Positions 10,926-18,887 of a stretch of DNA of 64,000 nucleotides are shown piece after piece (positions within the stretch are counted from its first letter, which is position 1; every line of letters starts with the position of its first letter). Source of the DNA: Halopseudomonas phragmitis (GTDB taxonomy: Bacteria; Pseudomonadota; Gammaproteobacteria; Pseudomonadales; Pseudomonadaceae); NCBI RefSeq assembly GCF_002056295.1, contig NZ_CP020100.1:1759501-1823500 (forward strand), written 5' to 3'. Under the pieces are notes generated by a model. It ran no database searches and had not been told where the DNA came from. It saw only the letters and a list, made by a program, of their open reading frames with translations. The translations under genes were made by a program, and so were the position numbers.

Positions 10926-12058
10926 CAGCCCATCTCCATGTAGAACAGTGCTGCCAGGGCGTCGATCAGGATCACGACGAAGATCGACTGTACCACGCTG
11001 GAGGTGGTGTGCTCACCGACCGATTCCGCACTGCCACTAACCTTGAAGCCTTCCAGACAGCCGATGATGGCAATCAGGAAAGCAAACAGCGGCGCCTTGG
11101 CCATACCCAGCAGGAAGTGGCGGACCTCGACATTGTTCTGCAGGATGCTGAGAAACATGGTCGGTGAAATGTCCAGGGACAGCGCGCAAACCATGGCTCC
11201 GCCAAACAGACCGGAGATCATGGCCACGAAGGTCAGCAGCGGCAGGGCGACCAGCATGGCCAGCACCCGGGGTAGCACCAAAATGTCCAGCGGGTTGAGA
11301 CCCAGGGCCCGGATCGCGTCGATTTCCTCGTTGGCTTTCATTGAGCCGATCTGGGCGGTAAAGGCGCTGGCGGTGCGGCCGGCCATCAGGATGGCAGTCA
11401 GCAGCACAGCGAATTCGCGCAGGAACGAAAAAGCGATCAAGTCGACGGTATAGATGCTGGCGCCAAACTCTGACAGCACGGTGGCGCCGAGAAAGGCGAT
11501 TACAGCACCGACCATGAAGGTCAGCAAGGCCACGATCGGTACCGCATTCAAGGCGGTTTGTTCGATCTGGGCGACTACGGCGGTTACCCGCCAGTTGCCT
11601 GGGCGCAGCAGGTTGCGGGCAAACCCGGCCAAGGTCAGGCCGATGAAGCCGAGCAAGTCGGTGGTGTGTTGCCAAAATACGGCCATGGCTTTGCCGACCC
11701 GCTCCAGCAGCTCAAGTAGCGTGGCGCGTGGAGGCAGATGTTCTGGGGCAGTTTCCTGCTGGCTGTCGACAATCCGCTTGAGCAGGGCGCGGCGTTCCCG
11801 GGGCAATTCGCTGGAGTCACTCAGGCGCAGAAGAAGGTCATGGCCGAGCAGTTCGGCCAGCAATTGTCCGCCAGCGGTGTCGAGCTTGCCGAGTTGGCTG
11901 AGATCAGCGTCGCTCCAGGCCGATTTGCCGCTGCGGGCCTTGAGTATCAGGCGTCGCAGTTCGGCGTAATGGGGAAGAGTCCAGTCACCCTGGATAATCA
12001 GTTGCTCGGGATTGCCTGGTGCGTCTCGGACGAAGTCGTTAGCAGGTAAGGCCGGCAT
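10922..12058 (-). CDS. MlaE-family permease with N-terminal STAS domain
   Basis: A 378-residue inner-membrane permease. The first 110 or so residues form a soluble STAS-like domain (LDTAGGQLLAELLG), and the rest is an MlaE/YrbE domain with several membrane helices and the conserved segment EIDAIRALGLNPLDILVLPR. In E. coli the STAS function is the separate MlaB protein; here it is fused to the permease. It is the first gene of the four-gene operon. The start at 12058 lacks a strong Shine-Dalgarno sequence. The arrangement resembles a cluster I recall in P. aeruginosa (around PA3211-PA3214), distinct from the mla operon proper. Confidence 0.88.
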   Translation of the reverse strand: MPALPANDFVRDAPGNPEQLIIQGDWTLPHYAELRRLILKARSGKSAWSDADLSQLGKLDTAGGQLLAELLGHDLLLRLSDSSELPRERRALLKRIVDSQQETAPEHLPPRATLLELLERVGKAMAVFWQHTTDLLGFIGLTLAGFARNLLRPGNWRVTAVVAQIEQTALNAVPIVALLTFMVGAVIAFLGATVLSEFGASIYTVDLIAFSFLREFAVLLTAILMAGRTASAFTAQIGSMKANEEIDAIRALGLNPLDILVLPRVLAMLVALPLLTFVAMISGLFGGAMVCALSLDISPTMFLSILQNNVEVRHFLLGMAKAPLFAFLIAIIGCLEGFKVSGSAESVGEHTTSSVVQSIFVVILIDALAALFYMEMGW

Positions 12059-12103
12059 GCTGGTCGGTTCCGGGTGGGGCTGCCGGTAGCCGGCAGCCAG
12101 GGC

Positions 12104-12556
12104 TCAGGACTTGCGCTTGAGACCGAACTCTTCGGACAGGGTGCCCGGGCTGTCTTCGGTCTTGGGCGCATAGTCGCGCGGAGGCTCAAGGGTATCGAAG
12201 ACCGCGTTGGCACGCTCGCTTTCAACCGGTGCGGCTTCCTGTTCAAGGGCAGCCAGCAGGCGTTGACGAGTCATGTCGTCAGGGGCCAGTTCCATGGCGC
12301 CGTGGGTCAGATGTTCCTGAATCTCCTGATAGTTGCGGTTGAGCCGGGCGACCAGAGTTGCGGTGGTCTTGAAATGGCTGGAAACTTCTTGTTGATATTC
12401 TTCGAAACGCAGTTGCAGGCTTTCCAGTTGAGCCTGGGTGTTGGTCGACTGGCCGCCGCTCACACGCCGCGCTACCTGGGTCAGAACAATACCCAGGACA
12501 ATGCCGATGGCCAGTGCGATGATGACCGCAATCCACAGATTTTCGCTTGATTCCAC
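12104..12556 (-). CDS. zapG: ZapG/YhcB (DUF1043) cell-envelope protein
   Basis: A 150-residue inner-membrane protein with one N-terminal helix (LWIAVIIALAIGIVLGIVL) followed by a cytoplasmic coiled coil (QLESLQLRFEEYQQEVSSHF) and an acidic tail. YhcB/ZapG of E. coli associates with the division and elongation machinery. I chose the GTG at 12556 because AAGGGAG lies 6 bases before it and the family protein begins just ahead of the membrane helix; an upstream ATG at 12601 would add 15 residues without family support. It lies 45 bp upstream of the MCE permease gene on the same strand. Confidence 0.85.
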   Translation of the reverse strand: MESSENLWIAVIIALAIGIVLGIVLTQVARRVSGGQSTNTQAQLESLQLRFEEYQQEVSSHFKTTATLVARLNRNYQEIQEHLTHGAMELAPDDMTRQRLLAALEQEAAPVESERANAVFDTLEPPRDYAPKTEDSPGTLSEEFGLKRKS

Positions 12557-12723
12557 CTTCGGCTCCCTTCTTGATTCGATTGTAGGACAGTGCAACAGCA
12601 CGTCCCTGACAGCTATGTCTTAACGGTAGCGACATTTCATGTACAAGGCTAGTACCCTTAGCCTTATCGCTAATACAGCCATGCGACGTCAGTCCGAAAG
12701 TTACAGTCACGGAGAAAATGCAA

Positions 12724-13350
12724 ATGAGTCAAAGCCGTCCCGAGGAGCAGTCGTTGATCGAGGGGCCGGCGGGTCCGCTGGAGGTAGTGTTGACCCGGGC
12801 CGAGCAGCCTACTGCGCTGGCGGTGATCTGCCATCCGCATCCGCTGCATGGCGGCACCCTGCACAACAAGGTAGTGCATACCCTGATGCGGGCCGCGCGC
12901 GATCAGGGTGCCAGCACCGTACGGTTCAATTTTCGCGGAGTTGGCAAAAGTATTGGCGAACATGACGATGGGCGTGGCGAAACCGCTGACTGTCTGGCCG
13001 TGATCGATTGGGCGCGGCGCGAGTTGGGTGATTTGCCGCTGTGGGTGATGGGCTTTTCGTTCGGCGGTTATGTTGCGGCCGCAGCGGCCAGCCAGTTGCA
13101 GCAGTGGCCGCAGCGCTTGGTGTTGGTGGCTCCCTCGGTTGAGCGTATGCCCTTCGCCGACCTGATGCCGCTGGCTGGCCCGGCAACGGTGCTGATGGGC
13201 GAGGCCGACGAGGTCGTGGCCTCCGAGGCGGTGTTCGACATGTTGGAAGGGCAGCCAGGAGTCGATATGCAGCGCTTTGCGGCTACCGGGCACTTCTTTC
13301 ACGGCAAACTGGTGGAGCTTAAGGCAGTGGCCGAGCGTTCGCTGGCCTAG
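12724..13350 (+). CDS. Alpha/beta-hydrolase (COG2945 type)
   Basis: A small cytoplasmic alpha/beta-hydrolase of about 208 residues. Seen in the sequence are the N-terminal HPHPLHGGTLHNKVV motif, RFNFRGVGKS, the nucleophile elbow GFSFGG with its serine, and a late GHFFHGK that probably supplies the catalytic His. The family is conserved in proteobacteria, but the natural substrate is not established. GGAG lies 9 bases before the ATG at 12724 and only 3 before the ATG at 12718, so the former is preferred. The dispersed inverted-repeat element begins at the base after its TAG stop. Confidence 0.88.
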   Translation: MSQSRPEEQSLIEGPAGPLEVVLTRAEQPTALAVICHPHPLHGGTLHNKVVHTLMRAARDQGASTVRFNFRGVGKSIGEHDDGRGETADCLAVIDWARRELGDLPLWVMGFSFGGYVAAAAASQLQQWPQRLVLVAPSVERMPFADLMPLAGPATVLMGEADEVVASEAVFDMLEGQPGVDMQRFAATGHFFHGKLVELKAVAERSLA

Positions 13351-13490
13351 GGAACTTCTGAAAAACTACCTGCGTTGGCAATACTGCGTTAAAAACAGCC
13401 TCCAAATGCTCATTTACACCGCGTAAACTGCGCTTTGTCGGCTGTTTTTGCCTTGTCTTGCCGGCCTCGCCTACGTTTTTCAGAGGTTCC
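13351..13490 (+). mobile_element. 140-bp MITE-like inverted-repeat element
   Basis: The ends are near-perfect terminal inverted repeats: the left end GGAACTTCTGAAAAAC matches the reverse complement of the right end, GGAACCTCTGAAAAAC, at 15 of 16 bases. A second nested pair (AAAAACAGCC / GGCTGTTTTT) and a weaker inner palindrome mean the whole element can fold into a cruciform. It encodes no protein. It starts at the first base after the hydrolase stop codon and lies 70 bp before zapE. An internally deleted copy is at 58375-58427 and an end fragment is at 2750-2766. Confidence 0.75.
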
Positions 13491-13560
13491 CTTCTGATTG
13501 CCAAGGGCTACTGCCGGCGGGTACAGTATCGCCCCCGTCGATATCCCTTGGTACACCAGC

Positions 13561-14661
13561 ATGACGCCCCTTGAACGCTATCAGGCGGACCTCAAGCGTC
13601 CGGACTTTTTCCATGACCCGGCTCAGGAGCAGGCGGTCCGGCATTTGCAGCGCCTGTATGATGATCTGGTTGCCGGTGAGCTGAACCAGCGAACCGGTAG
13701 TGGGTTGTTCGGCAAGCTGCGCAAGCGCCGTCCCGAACTGATCAAGGGCCTGTATTTCTGGGGCGGAGTGGGCCGGGGCAAGACCTATCTGGTTGATACT
13801 TTCTTCGATGCGCTGCCGTTCGAGCGCAAGATGCGTACTCACTTCCATCGCTTCATGCAACGCGTGCATCAGGAGTTGAAGACGCTCAAAGGCGAGAAGA
13901 ACCCGCTGACGGTCATTGCCAAGCGTTTCGCCAACGAGGCTCGGGTTATCTGCTTCGACGAGTTCTTCGTTTCCGATATCACTGACGCCATGATTCTTGC
14001 CACTTTGCTTGAAGAGTTGTTCAAGAACGGCGTGAGCCTGGTGGCGACCTCGAATATTGTCCCGGATGGTCTGTACAAGGATGGTTTGCAGCGCGCCCGC
14101 TTTTTGCCGGCGATTGCGCTGCTCAATCAGCACACCGACGTTGTGAATGTCGATAACGGGGTCGACTATCGCCTGCGCGCCCTGGAGCAGGCTGAGTTGT
14201 ACCACTGGCCGCTGGACGCCGAGGCCGAGGTGAGCCTGCGTCGCAGCTTCGAAAGCCTGGTGCCGGATATCGTTGAGGTGGTCGAGGCCGAGGTGCTGAC
14301 TATCGAGAATCGGCCAATTCGCTCGGTTCGGGTTTGTGAAGACGTAGCCTGGTTCGAGTTTCGCGAGCTTTGCGACGGGCCGCGCAGCCAGAACGACTAC
14401 ATCGAGCTGGCCAAGGAATTTCACGCCGTGCTGCTGGCCAATGTCGAGCAGATGGGCGTCAGCAAGGATGACATGGCTCGACGCTTCATCAATCTGGTCG
14501 ATGAGTTCTACGATCGCAGCGTCAAGCTGATCATTTCCGCCGAGGTTGATCTCAAGGATCTCTACAGCGGTGGCCGGCTGGAGTTTGAATTTCAACGGAC
14601 CCTGAGCCGGTTACTGGAAATGCAGTCGCACGAGTTCCTGGCGCGACCGCACCGCCCCTAG
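13561..14661 (+). CDS. zapE: Cell division protein ZapE (AFG1-family ATPase)
   Basis: A 366-residue AFG1/LACE1-type P-loop ATPase. ZapE in E. coli joins the Z-ring late in constriction, and its mitochondrial relatives act in protein quality control. Walker A is GGVGRGKT (about residues 68-75) and Walker B is VICFDEFFV, with a sensor-like ATSN motif after it. The ATG at 13561 matches the typical family N-terminus (MTPLERYQADL); the open frame extends 21 codons upstream towards the repeat element without a better start. Convergent with the GlxA-type gene. Confidence 0.95.
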   Translation: MTPLERYQADLKRPDFFHDPAQEQAVRHLQRLYDDLVAGELNQRTGSGLFGKLRKRRPELIKGLYFWGGVGRGKTYLVDTFFDALPFERKMRTHFHRFMQRVHQELKTLKGEKNPLTVIAKRFANEARVICFDEFFVSDITDAMILATLLEELFKNGVSLVATSNIVPDGLYKDGLQRARFLPAIALLNQHTDVVNVDNGVDYRLRALEQAELYHWPLDAEAEVSLRRSFESLVPDIVEVVEAEVLTIENRPIRSVRVCEDVAWFEFRELCDGPRSQNDYIELAKEFHAVLLANVEQMGVSKDDMARRFINLVDEFYDRSVKLIISAEVDLKDLYSGGRLEFEFQRTLSRLLEMQSHEFLARPHRP

Positions 14662-14734
14662 GGAAGCACGGATTCAATCAGTTCGGTGTTGGCCCAGTTG
14701 GCGCTGAGCTTGTGTGCTGCCATAGACGCCAGGT

Positions 14735-15739
14735 TCAGCCAGTGTTCTGCTGGAACTGGCGGCGGAACTGGTTGGGTGACAGGCCGGTGTGTTGACGGAA
14801 CAGTCGGGCAAAGAAGCTGGCGTCATCGTAGCCGATGTCATAACTGATGGTCTTGATGCTGCGCCGGGTAGTACTGAGCAGGTTCTTCGCGGTTTCTATG
14901 CGTAGCCGCTGCAGGTAGTGCAGCGGTTTATCGCCGGTGGCACTCTGGAAGCGGCGCATGAAGTTGCGAATGCTCATGCCGTGCTGACTGGCCACATCTT
15001 CAAAGCGAAACTTCTCCGAAAAATGTTCTTCCAGCCAATGCTGGATCTGCAGGATGGCGACGTCCTGGTGCAGCTTCTGGCCGCCAAAACCGATCATCCC
15101 CGGAGTGTAGCTGCGCTGGACCTCGTACAGGGTGTCGCGGGCTACCGCCTGGGCGACCTGGCTGCCGCAGAAGTGCTCAATCAGGTGGATATGCAGGTCG
15201 CAGGCCGAAGTCACGCCAGCGGCGCAGAAAATCCGGTCGGCGTCGGTGATGTGCTTGTCGCGGTTGAGCAGCACCTGAGGGAAGCGTCGGCTGAACTCGT
15301 CAAACAAGCGCCAGTAGGTGGTGGCTTCGCGATCATCCAGCAAGCCGGCGGCGGCAATCCAGAACACTCCACTGGCCTCGGCGCTGATCAGGGCGCCACG
15401 GGCGTGTTCACGCCGCAGCCAGGCCGGTACCCCGGGATAGCGTTCAAGCAACTGATCGAAGTCGCCCCAGAAGGCCGGTAGCACGATCAATTGTGGATGC
15501 AGGGCATCGATGGTTGCTTCGATCGCGAGTCGGTCCTGGCTGAAGCTGGTGACAGGCTGGTCGTCAGCGGCGACGATTGAGGTGCGAAATCCGGGGGTCA
15601 GCCCCAGGCCACGTTGACGACCGTCACGCAGGCTGGCCATGTGAAAGAAATCCTTGGCCTGCATCAGGGTTGAGGCAATAACCCCATCGGTGGCGAGAAT
15701 GGCAACCTGGCGAAGGGGTGTGGGTGAGGTTGTGAGCAT
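14735..15739 (-). CDS. GlxA-family AraC-type transcriptional regulator
   Basis: A 334-residue regulator with an N-terminal DJ-1/PfpI-like amidotransferase fold (about residues 10-185) and a C-terminal AraC/XylS double helix-turn-helix (about 225-330, with KTISYDIGYDDASFFARLFRQHTGLSP). The position of the DJ-1 nucleophilic cysteine is occupied by ISAEASGVFW, so the domain is probably a ligand sensor and not an enzyme. Relatives respond to amino-group compounds such as glycine betaine, carnitine or arginine. The ligand and targets here are unknown. The neighbouring tas-like gene is on the same strand but separated by 135 bp and a strong hairpin. Confidence 0.88.
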   Translation of the reverse strand: MLTTSPTPLRQVAILATDGVIASTLMQAKDFFHMASLRDGRQRGLGLTPGFRTSIVAADDQPVTSFSQDRLAIEATIDALHPQLIVLPAFWGDFDQLLERYPGVPAWLRREHARGALISAEASGVFWIAAAGLLDDREATTYWRLFDEFSRRFPQVLLNRDKHITDADRIFCAAGVTSACDLHIHLIEHFCGSQVAQAVARDTLYEVQRSYTPGMIGFGGQKLHQDVAILQIQHWLEEHFSEKFRFEDVASQHGMSIRNFMRRFQSATGDKPLHYLQRLRIETAKNLLSTTRRSIKTISYDIGYDDASFFARLFRQHTGLSPNQFRRQFQQNTG

Positions 15740-15841
15740 GGCTGAGCCTGTTATTGTCGGTCTGTTCGGCCATGTTATGACTAAAGCATCTTGTTCGGTG
15801 GCGCAAGTGTCCTGTTTGGCGGATAAGTCATGCGAATGTCG

Positions 15842-15870
15842 CTACCCGGCCGGCAGGGCCGGCCGGGTAG
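15842..15870. terminator. Strong GC hairpin downstream of the tas-like gene
   Basis: CTACCCGGCCGG and its exact reverse complement are separated by a 5-nt loop, giving a 12-bp GC-rich stem just after the aldo/keto reductase stop codon on the minus strand. No T-tract follows, so it may stall transcription or protect the mRNA 3' end and not act as a classic intrinsic terminator. Confidence 0.5.
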
Positions 15871-15874
15871 ATAG

Positions 15875-16915
15875 TCAGGGTGCGGGGTTGGGCTGGTTGC
15901 GGTGGATGGCGGCGATGCTTTCCAGCACCTTGTCGGTCAGCCCCATGTTGATGCTGGTCAGGTTGCGGTTGAGTTGATCCATGTTGGTGGCGCCGATGAT
16001 GTTGCTGGTCACGAACGGCTGGCGAGTGACGAAGGCCAAAGCCATCTGGGCCGGGTCCATGCCATGTTCGCGGGCCAGTTGTACGTAGCGGGCACAGGCT
16101 TTCTGGGCTTCGGGGTTGGTATAGCGGGCGAAGCGCTCAAACAACGTCAGGCGGGCTTTTTCCGGGCGCAGGCCGTTTAGGTACTTGCCGGTCAGGGTGC
16201 CGAACGCCAGCGGCGAGTAGGCTAGCAGGCCGACTTTCTCGCGGATCGAGATTTCTGCCAGACCGACTTCATAGCTGCGGTTGAGCAGGTTGTAGGGGTT
16301 CTGCACCGACACGATGCGCGGCCAGCCACGACTTTCGGCCAGTTGCAGGAAGCGACTGACGCCCCAGGGTGTTTCGTTGGACAGGCCGATGTGGCGAATT
16401 TTGCCTGCCTTGATCTGTTCGTCGAGCACTTCCAGGGTGTCTTCGATCGGAGTGAACTGCTCGTCCGCGCTGTGTTCGTAGCCGAGCTTGCCGAAAAAGT
16501 TGGTGTTGCGGTCCGGCCAGTGCAGTTGATACAGATCGATATAGTCGGTTTGCAGGCGGCGCAGGCTGGCGTCCAGAGCGCTGGTGATGTGTTCGCGGGT
16601 AAAGCGGGTGAGGCCGTCGCGGATGTGTGGGAGCCAGTCGCCGGGACCTGCCACCTTGCTGGCAATTACCCATTTGTCACGTTGACCGTGCTGCTTGAAG
16701 TAGTTGCCGATGATGGTTTCAGTGGCGCCATAGGTTTCGCCGCGCGGCGGGACCGGGTACATCTCGGCGGTATCGATGAAGTTGACCCCGGCATCGCGGG
16801 CCCGATCGATCTGGGCAAAGGCCTCCTTCTCGGTATTCTGTTCGCCCCAGGTCATGGTGCCCAGACAGAGGGCGCTGACCTTGAGCGGGCTACGGCCCAG
16901 CGGGCGGTATTGCAT
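15875..16915 (-). CDS. tas: Tas-like NADP(H)-dependent aldo/keto reductase
   Basis: A 346-residue aldo/keto reductase with a TIM-barrel fold. The catalytic tetrad is visible: Asp and Tyr in FIDTAEMYP, Lys in ASKV and His in LYQLHWPDRN. The long loop after the Tyr (PVPPRGETYGATE) and the overall length are typical of the E. coli Tas subgroup. The physiological substrate is not known. A TTG-to-ATG ambiguity is absent: the ATG at 16915 follows an AAGGAGA ribosome binding site. It is divergent from rplM, and an orthologous gene sits near rplM in the P. aeruginosa order I recall. Confidence 0.9.
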   Translation of the reverse strand: MQYRPLGRSPLKVSALCLGTMTWGEQNTEKEAFAQIDRARDAGVNFIDTAEMYPVPPRGETYGATETIIGNYFKQHGQRDKWVIASKVAGPGDWLPHIRDGLTRFTREHITSALDASLRRLQTDYIDLYQLHWPDRNTNFFGKLGYEHSADEQFTPIEDTLEVLDEQIKAGKIRHIGLSNETPWGVSRFLQLAESRGWPRIVSVQNPYNLLNRSYEVGLAEISIREKVGLLAYSPLAFGTLTGKYLNGLRPEKARLTLFERFARYTNPEAQKACARYVQLAREHGMDPAQMALAFVTRQPFVTSNIIGATNMDQLNRNLTSINMGLTDKVLESIAAIHRNQPNPAP

Positions 16916-16996
16916 GGTGATCTCCTTGGGTTGTGATGCGGCACCTCATTATTGACCACGCGCGGGGCCAATGTTCAATGGCTGCTTAAATAAAGG

Positions 16997-17059
16997 TTGT
17001 AATTTTTTTCGCCATTGGCATAATGCCGGTCCACTTTCGACAGGATGCCTAGCCTGTCG
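16997..17059 (+). promoter_or_regulatory. Upstream rplM promoter candidate followed by a hairpin
   Basis: TTGTAA (16997-17002) and CATAAT (17019-17024) are 16 bp apart. About 14 bp after the -10, CGACAGG and CCTGTCG form a 7-bp stem at 17038-17059, followed by TTGTTGTT. The pair could give a longer rplM leader or a short transcript ending at the hairpin. Confidence 0.4.
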
Positions 17060-17131
17060 TTGTTGTTACAGCACAGATGCCACCCAGACCCACAGAGCCC
17101 CCACCTGAGTGTCTGTCTAGGCTTTGTTGGC

Positions 17132-17160
17132 TTGTAAAAACACATTTCATTCTGTAAGAT
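17132..17160 (+). promoter_or_regulatory. Proximal rplM-rpsI promoter
   Basis: TTGTAA (17132-17137) and TAAGAT (17155-17160) are separated by 17 bp and place transcription start about 30 nt before rplM. The surrounding sequence is AT-rich, as expected for a strong ribosomal protein promoter. Confidence 0.6.
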
Positions 17161-17198
17161 TCGCCCTCTTATTTAGTGGGCCTCTGAGGCTAGGATTA

Positions 17199-17627
17199 AT
17201 GAAAACCTTCAGCGCCAAACCGGAAACCGTAAAACGCGATTGGTATGTCGTAGATGCCGCGGGTCTGACCCTGGGTCGTCTGGCTACCGAAGTTGCTTCC
17301 CGTCTGCGTGGCAAGCACAAGCCCGAATACACCCCGCATGTCGATACCGGTGATTACATCGTTATCGTCAATGCCGAGAAAATTCAGGTAACCGGTGCCA
17401 AGGCACAAGACAAGATCTACTACAGCCACTCCGGTTTTCCGGGCGGCATCAAGTCGATCAACTTCGAAAAGCTGATCCAGCGCGCTCCTGAGCGCGTGAT
17501 CGAGACCGCCGTCAAGGGCATGCTGCCGAAGAACCCTCTGGGTCGTGCCATGTACCGCAAGCTGAAAGTGTATGCCGGTGCTGCTCACCCGCATGCTGCC
17601 CAGCAACCCCAAGAACTGAAGATCTAA
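17199..17627 (+). CDS. rplM: 50S ribosomal protein L13
   Basis: L13 is a 142-residue protein needed early in 50S assembly. The sequence shows the typical start [20 protein letters not shown], the [13 protein letters not shown] segment and [11 protein letters not shown]. The ATG at 17199 was chosen for the expected length; the frame extends upstream through the promoter and is not coding there. rpsI follows 12 bp downstream in the usual two-gene operon. In E. coli L13 controls its own mRNA; whether this leader does so cannot be read directly. Confidence 0.98.
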   Translation: MKTFSAKPETVKRDWYVVDAAGLTLGRLATEVASRLRGKHKPEYTPHVDTGDYIVIVNAEKIQVTGAKAQDKIYYSHSGFPGGIKSINFEKLIQRAPERVIETAVKGMLPKNPLGRAMYRKLKVYAGAAHPHAAQQPQELKI

Positions 17628-17639
17628 CAGGAGCTCACT

Positions 17640-18032
17640 ATGTCGGCGACTCAAAACTACGGTACTGGCCGTCGTAAAACCGCCACCGCTCGCGTGTTCC
17701 TGCGTCCGGGTACTGGCAACATCTCTATCAACAATCGTTCGCTGGAGAATTTCTTCGGTCGCGAAACCGCCCGCATGGTGGTTCGTCAGCCGCTTGAGCT
17801 GACCCAGAGCACCGAGAAGTTCGATGTCTACGTTACCGTCAAGGGCGGTGGTATCTCCGGTCAGGCCGGTGCCATCCGTCACGGCATCACTCGTGCCCTG
17901 ATGGAATACGACGAGACTCTGCGTGGCGAACTGCGCAAGGCTGGTTACGTAACTCGCGATGCTCGTGAAGTTGAGCGTAAGAAAGTCGGTCTGCGCAAGG
18001 CGCGTAAGCGTCCGCAGTACTCCAAGCGTTAA
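17640..18032 (+). CDS. rpsI: 30S ribosomal protein S9
   Basis: S9 is a 130-residue protein of the 30S head whose C-terminal tail reaches the P-site tRNA. The sequence shows [15 protein letters not shown] at the N-terminus, the [15 protein letters not shown] core and the basic tail [18 protein letters not shown] lies 6-7 bases before the ATG. It ends the rplM operon and is followed by an intrinsic terminator at 18054-18086. Confidence 0.99.
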   Translation: MSATQNYGTGRRKTATARVFLRPGTGNISINNRSLENFFGRETARMVVRQPLELTQSTEKFDVYVTVKGGGISGQAGAIRHGITRALMEYDETLRGELRKAGYVTRDAREVERKKVGLRKARKRPQYSKR

Positions 18033-18053
18033 GTCGAAAGGCGAATCGCTCAG

Positions 18054-18086
18054 CGCCCGGTTTCCGTATGGACTCCGGGCGTTTTT
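18054..18086 (+). terminator. rplM-rpsI operon terminator
   Basis: CGCCCGG (18054-18060) pairs with CCGGGCG (18075-18081) across a 14-nt loop and is followed by five T residues (18082-18086). It lies 22 bp after the rpsI stop codon. Confidence 0.88.
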
Positions 18087-18186
18087 GTATCTGCGACAAC
18101 CTGTCGCGCTCCTTCCTTTGGGCTGAAAGTCGCGTCGGGCGTGGCTTGCGCCTTTCCTTGAAACCTCTCGCGGGATGACTATCGCC

Positions 18187-18215
18187 TTGTCAAAAAAGGG
18201 GTTTTTCATTACCAT
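18187..18215 (+). promoter_or_regulatory. Candidate petABC promoter
   Basis: TTGTCA (18187-18192) and TACCAT (18210-18215) are 17 bp apart, about 80 bp before petA. The remainder of the 200-bp gap holds a short inverted repeat (GGCCTT/AAGGCC) just before the petA ribosome binding site; I see nothing else in it. Confidence 0.4.
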
Positions 18216-18293
18216 CTGATTCATTTTGTGCAAGCTGTTTAATACTTGAAAAGGCCTTGGAAAAGGCCTGTTTAGCTGATGGGAGACGACTGG

Positions 18294-18887
18294 ATGAGTA
18301 ATGACGGCGTGAATAATGGCCGGCGTCGCTTCCTGGTAGCAGCCACGAGTGTCGTGGGTGCTGCCGGAGCCGTAGGGGCTGCAGTGCCCTTCGTGGGATC
18401 TTGGTTCCCAAGCGCCAGAGCCAAGGCAGCAGGGGCGCCGGTACGGGTGAATATCAGCAAGCTGGAGGCCGGGCAGCAACTTGTTGCCGAGTGGCGCGGT
18501 CAGCCGGTATTCGTATCCCGCCGTACCGAAGAGGCCCTGCGTCTGCTTGAGGAGATGGATAGCGTGGTCGCCGACCCGGATTCCAAGTCATCTGATCAGC
18601 CGGATTACGTGGATCCACGTACTCGGGCGATCAAGCCGGAAGTTCTGGTGGTGATCGGTATCTGTACTCACTTGGGTTGCTCGCCGCTGTTCCGTCCGGA
18701 AGTAGCTTCTGCCGATATGGGCGCAGACTGGAAGGGTGGTTACTTCTGCCCGTGTCACGGTTCCCACTACGATATGTCGGGTCGAGTCTGGCGTGCCCAG
18801 CCGGCGCCGCTGAACCTGCCGGTGCCCCCGCATCACTACGAAACTGATGATGTCATCGTCATTGGTCTGGATCCGGAGACTGCCTGA
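18294..18887 (+). CDS. petA: Ubiquinol-cytochrome c reductase Rieske iron-sulfur subunit
   Basis: The Rieske protein of the cytochrome bc1 complex takes electrons from ubiquinol and passes them to cytochrome c1. The 197-residue protein has a twin-arginine-like GRRRFLVAATSVVGAAG leader that also forms its membrane anchor, and the 2Fe-2S motifs CTHLGC and CPCHGS with their Cys and His ligands. The ATG at 18294 fits GGGAG upstream and the family N-terminus (MSNDGVN). It overlaps petB by one base (TGATG), so the three pet genes are translationally coupled. Confidence 0.98.
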   Translation: MSNDGVNNGRRRFLVAATSVVGAAGAVGAAVPFVGSWFPSARAKAAGAPVRVNISKLEAGQQLVAEWRGQPVFVSRRTEEALRLLEEMDSVVADPDSKSSDQPDYVDPRTRAIKPEVLVVIGICTHLGCSPLFRPEVASADMGADWKGGYFCPCHGSHYDMSGRVWRAQPAPLNLPVPPHHYETDDVIVIGLDPETA

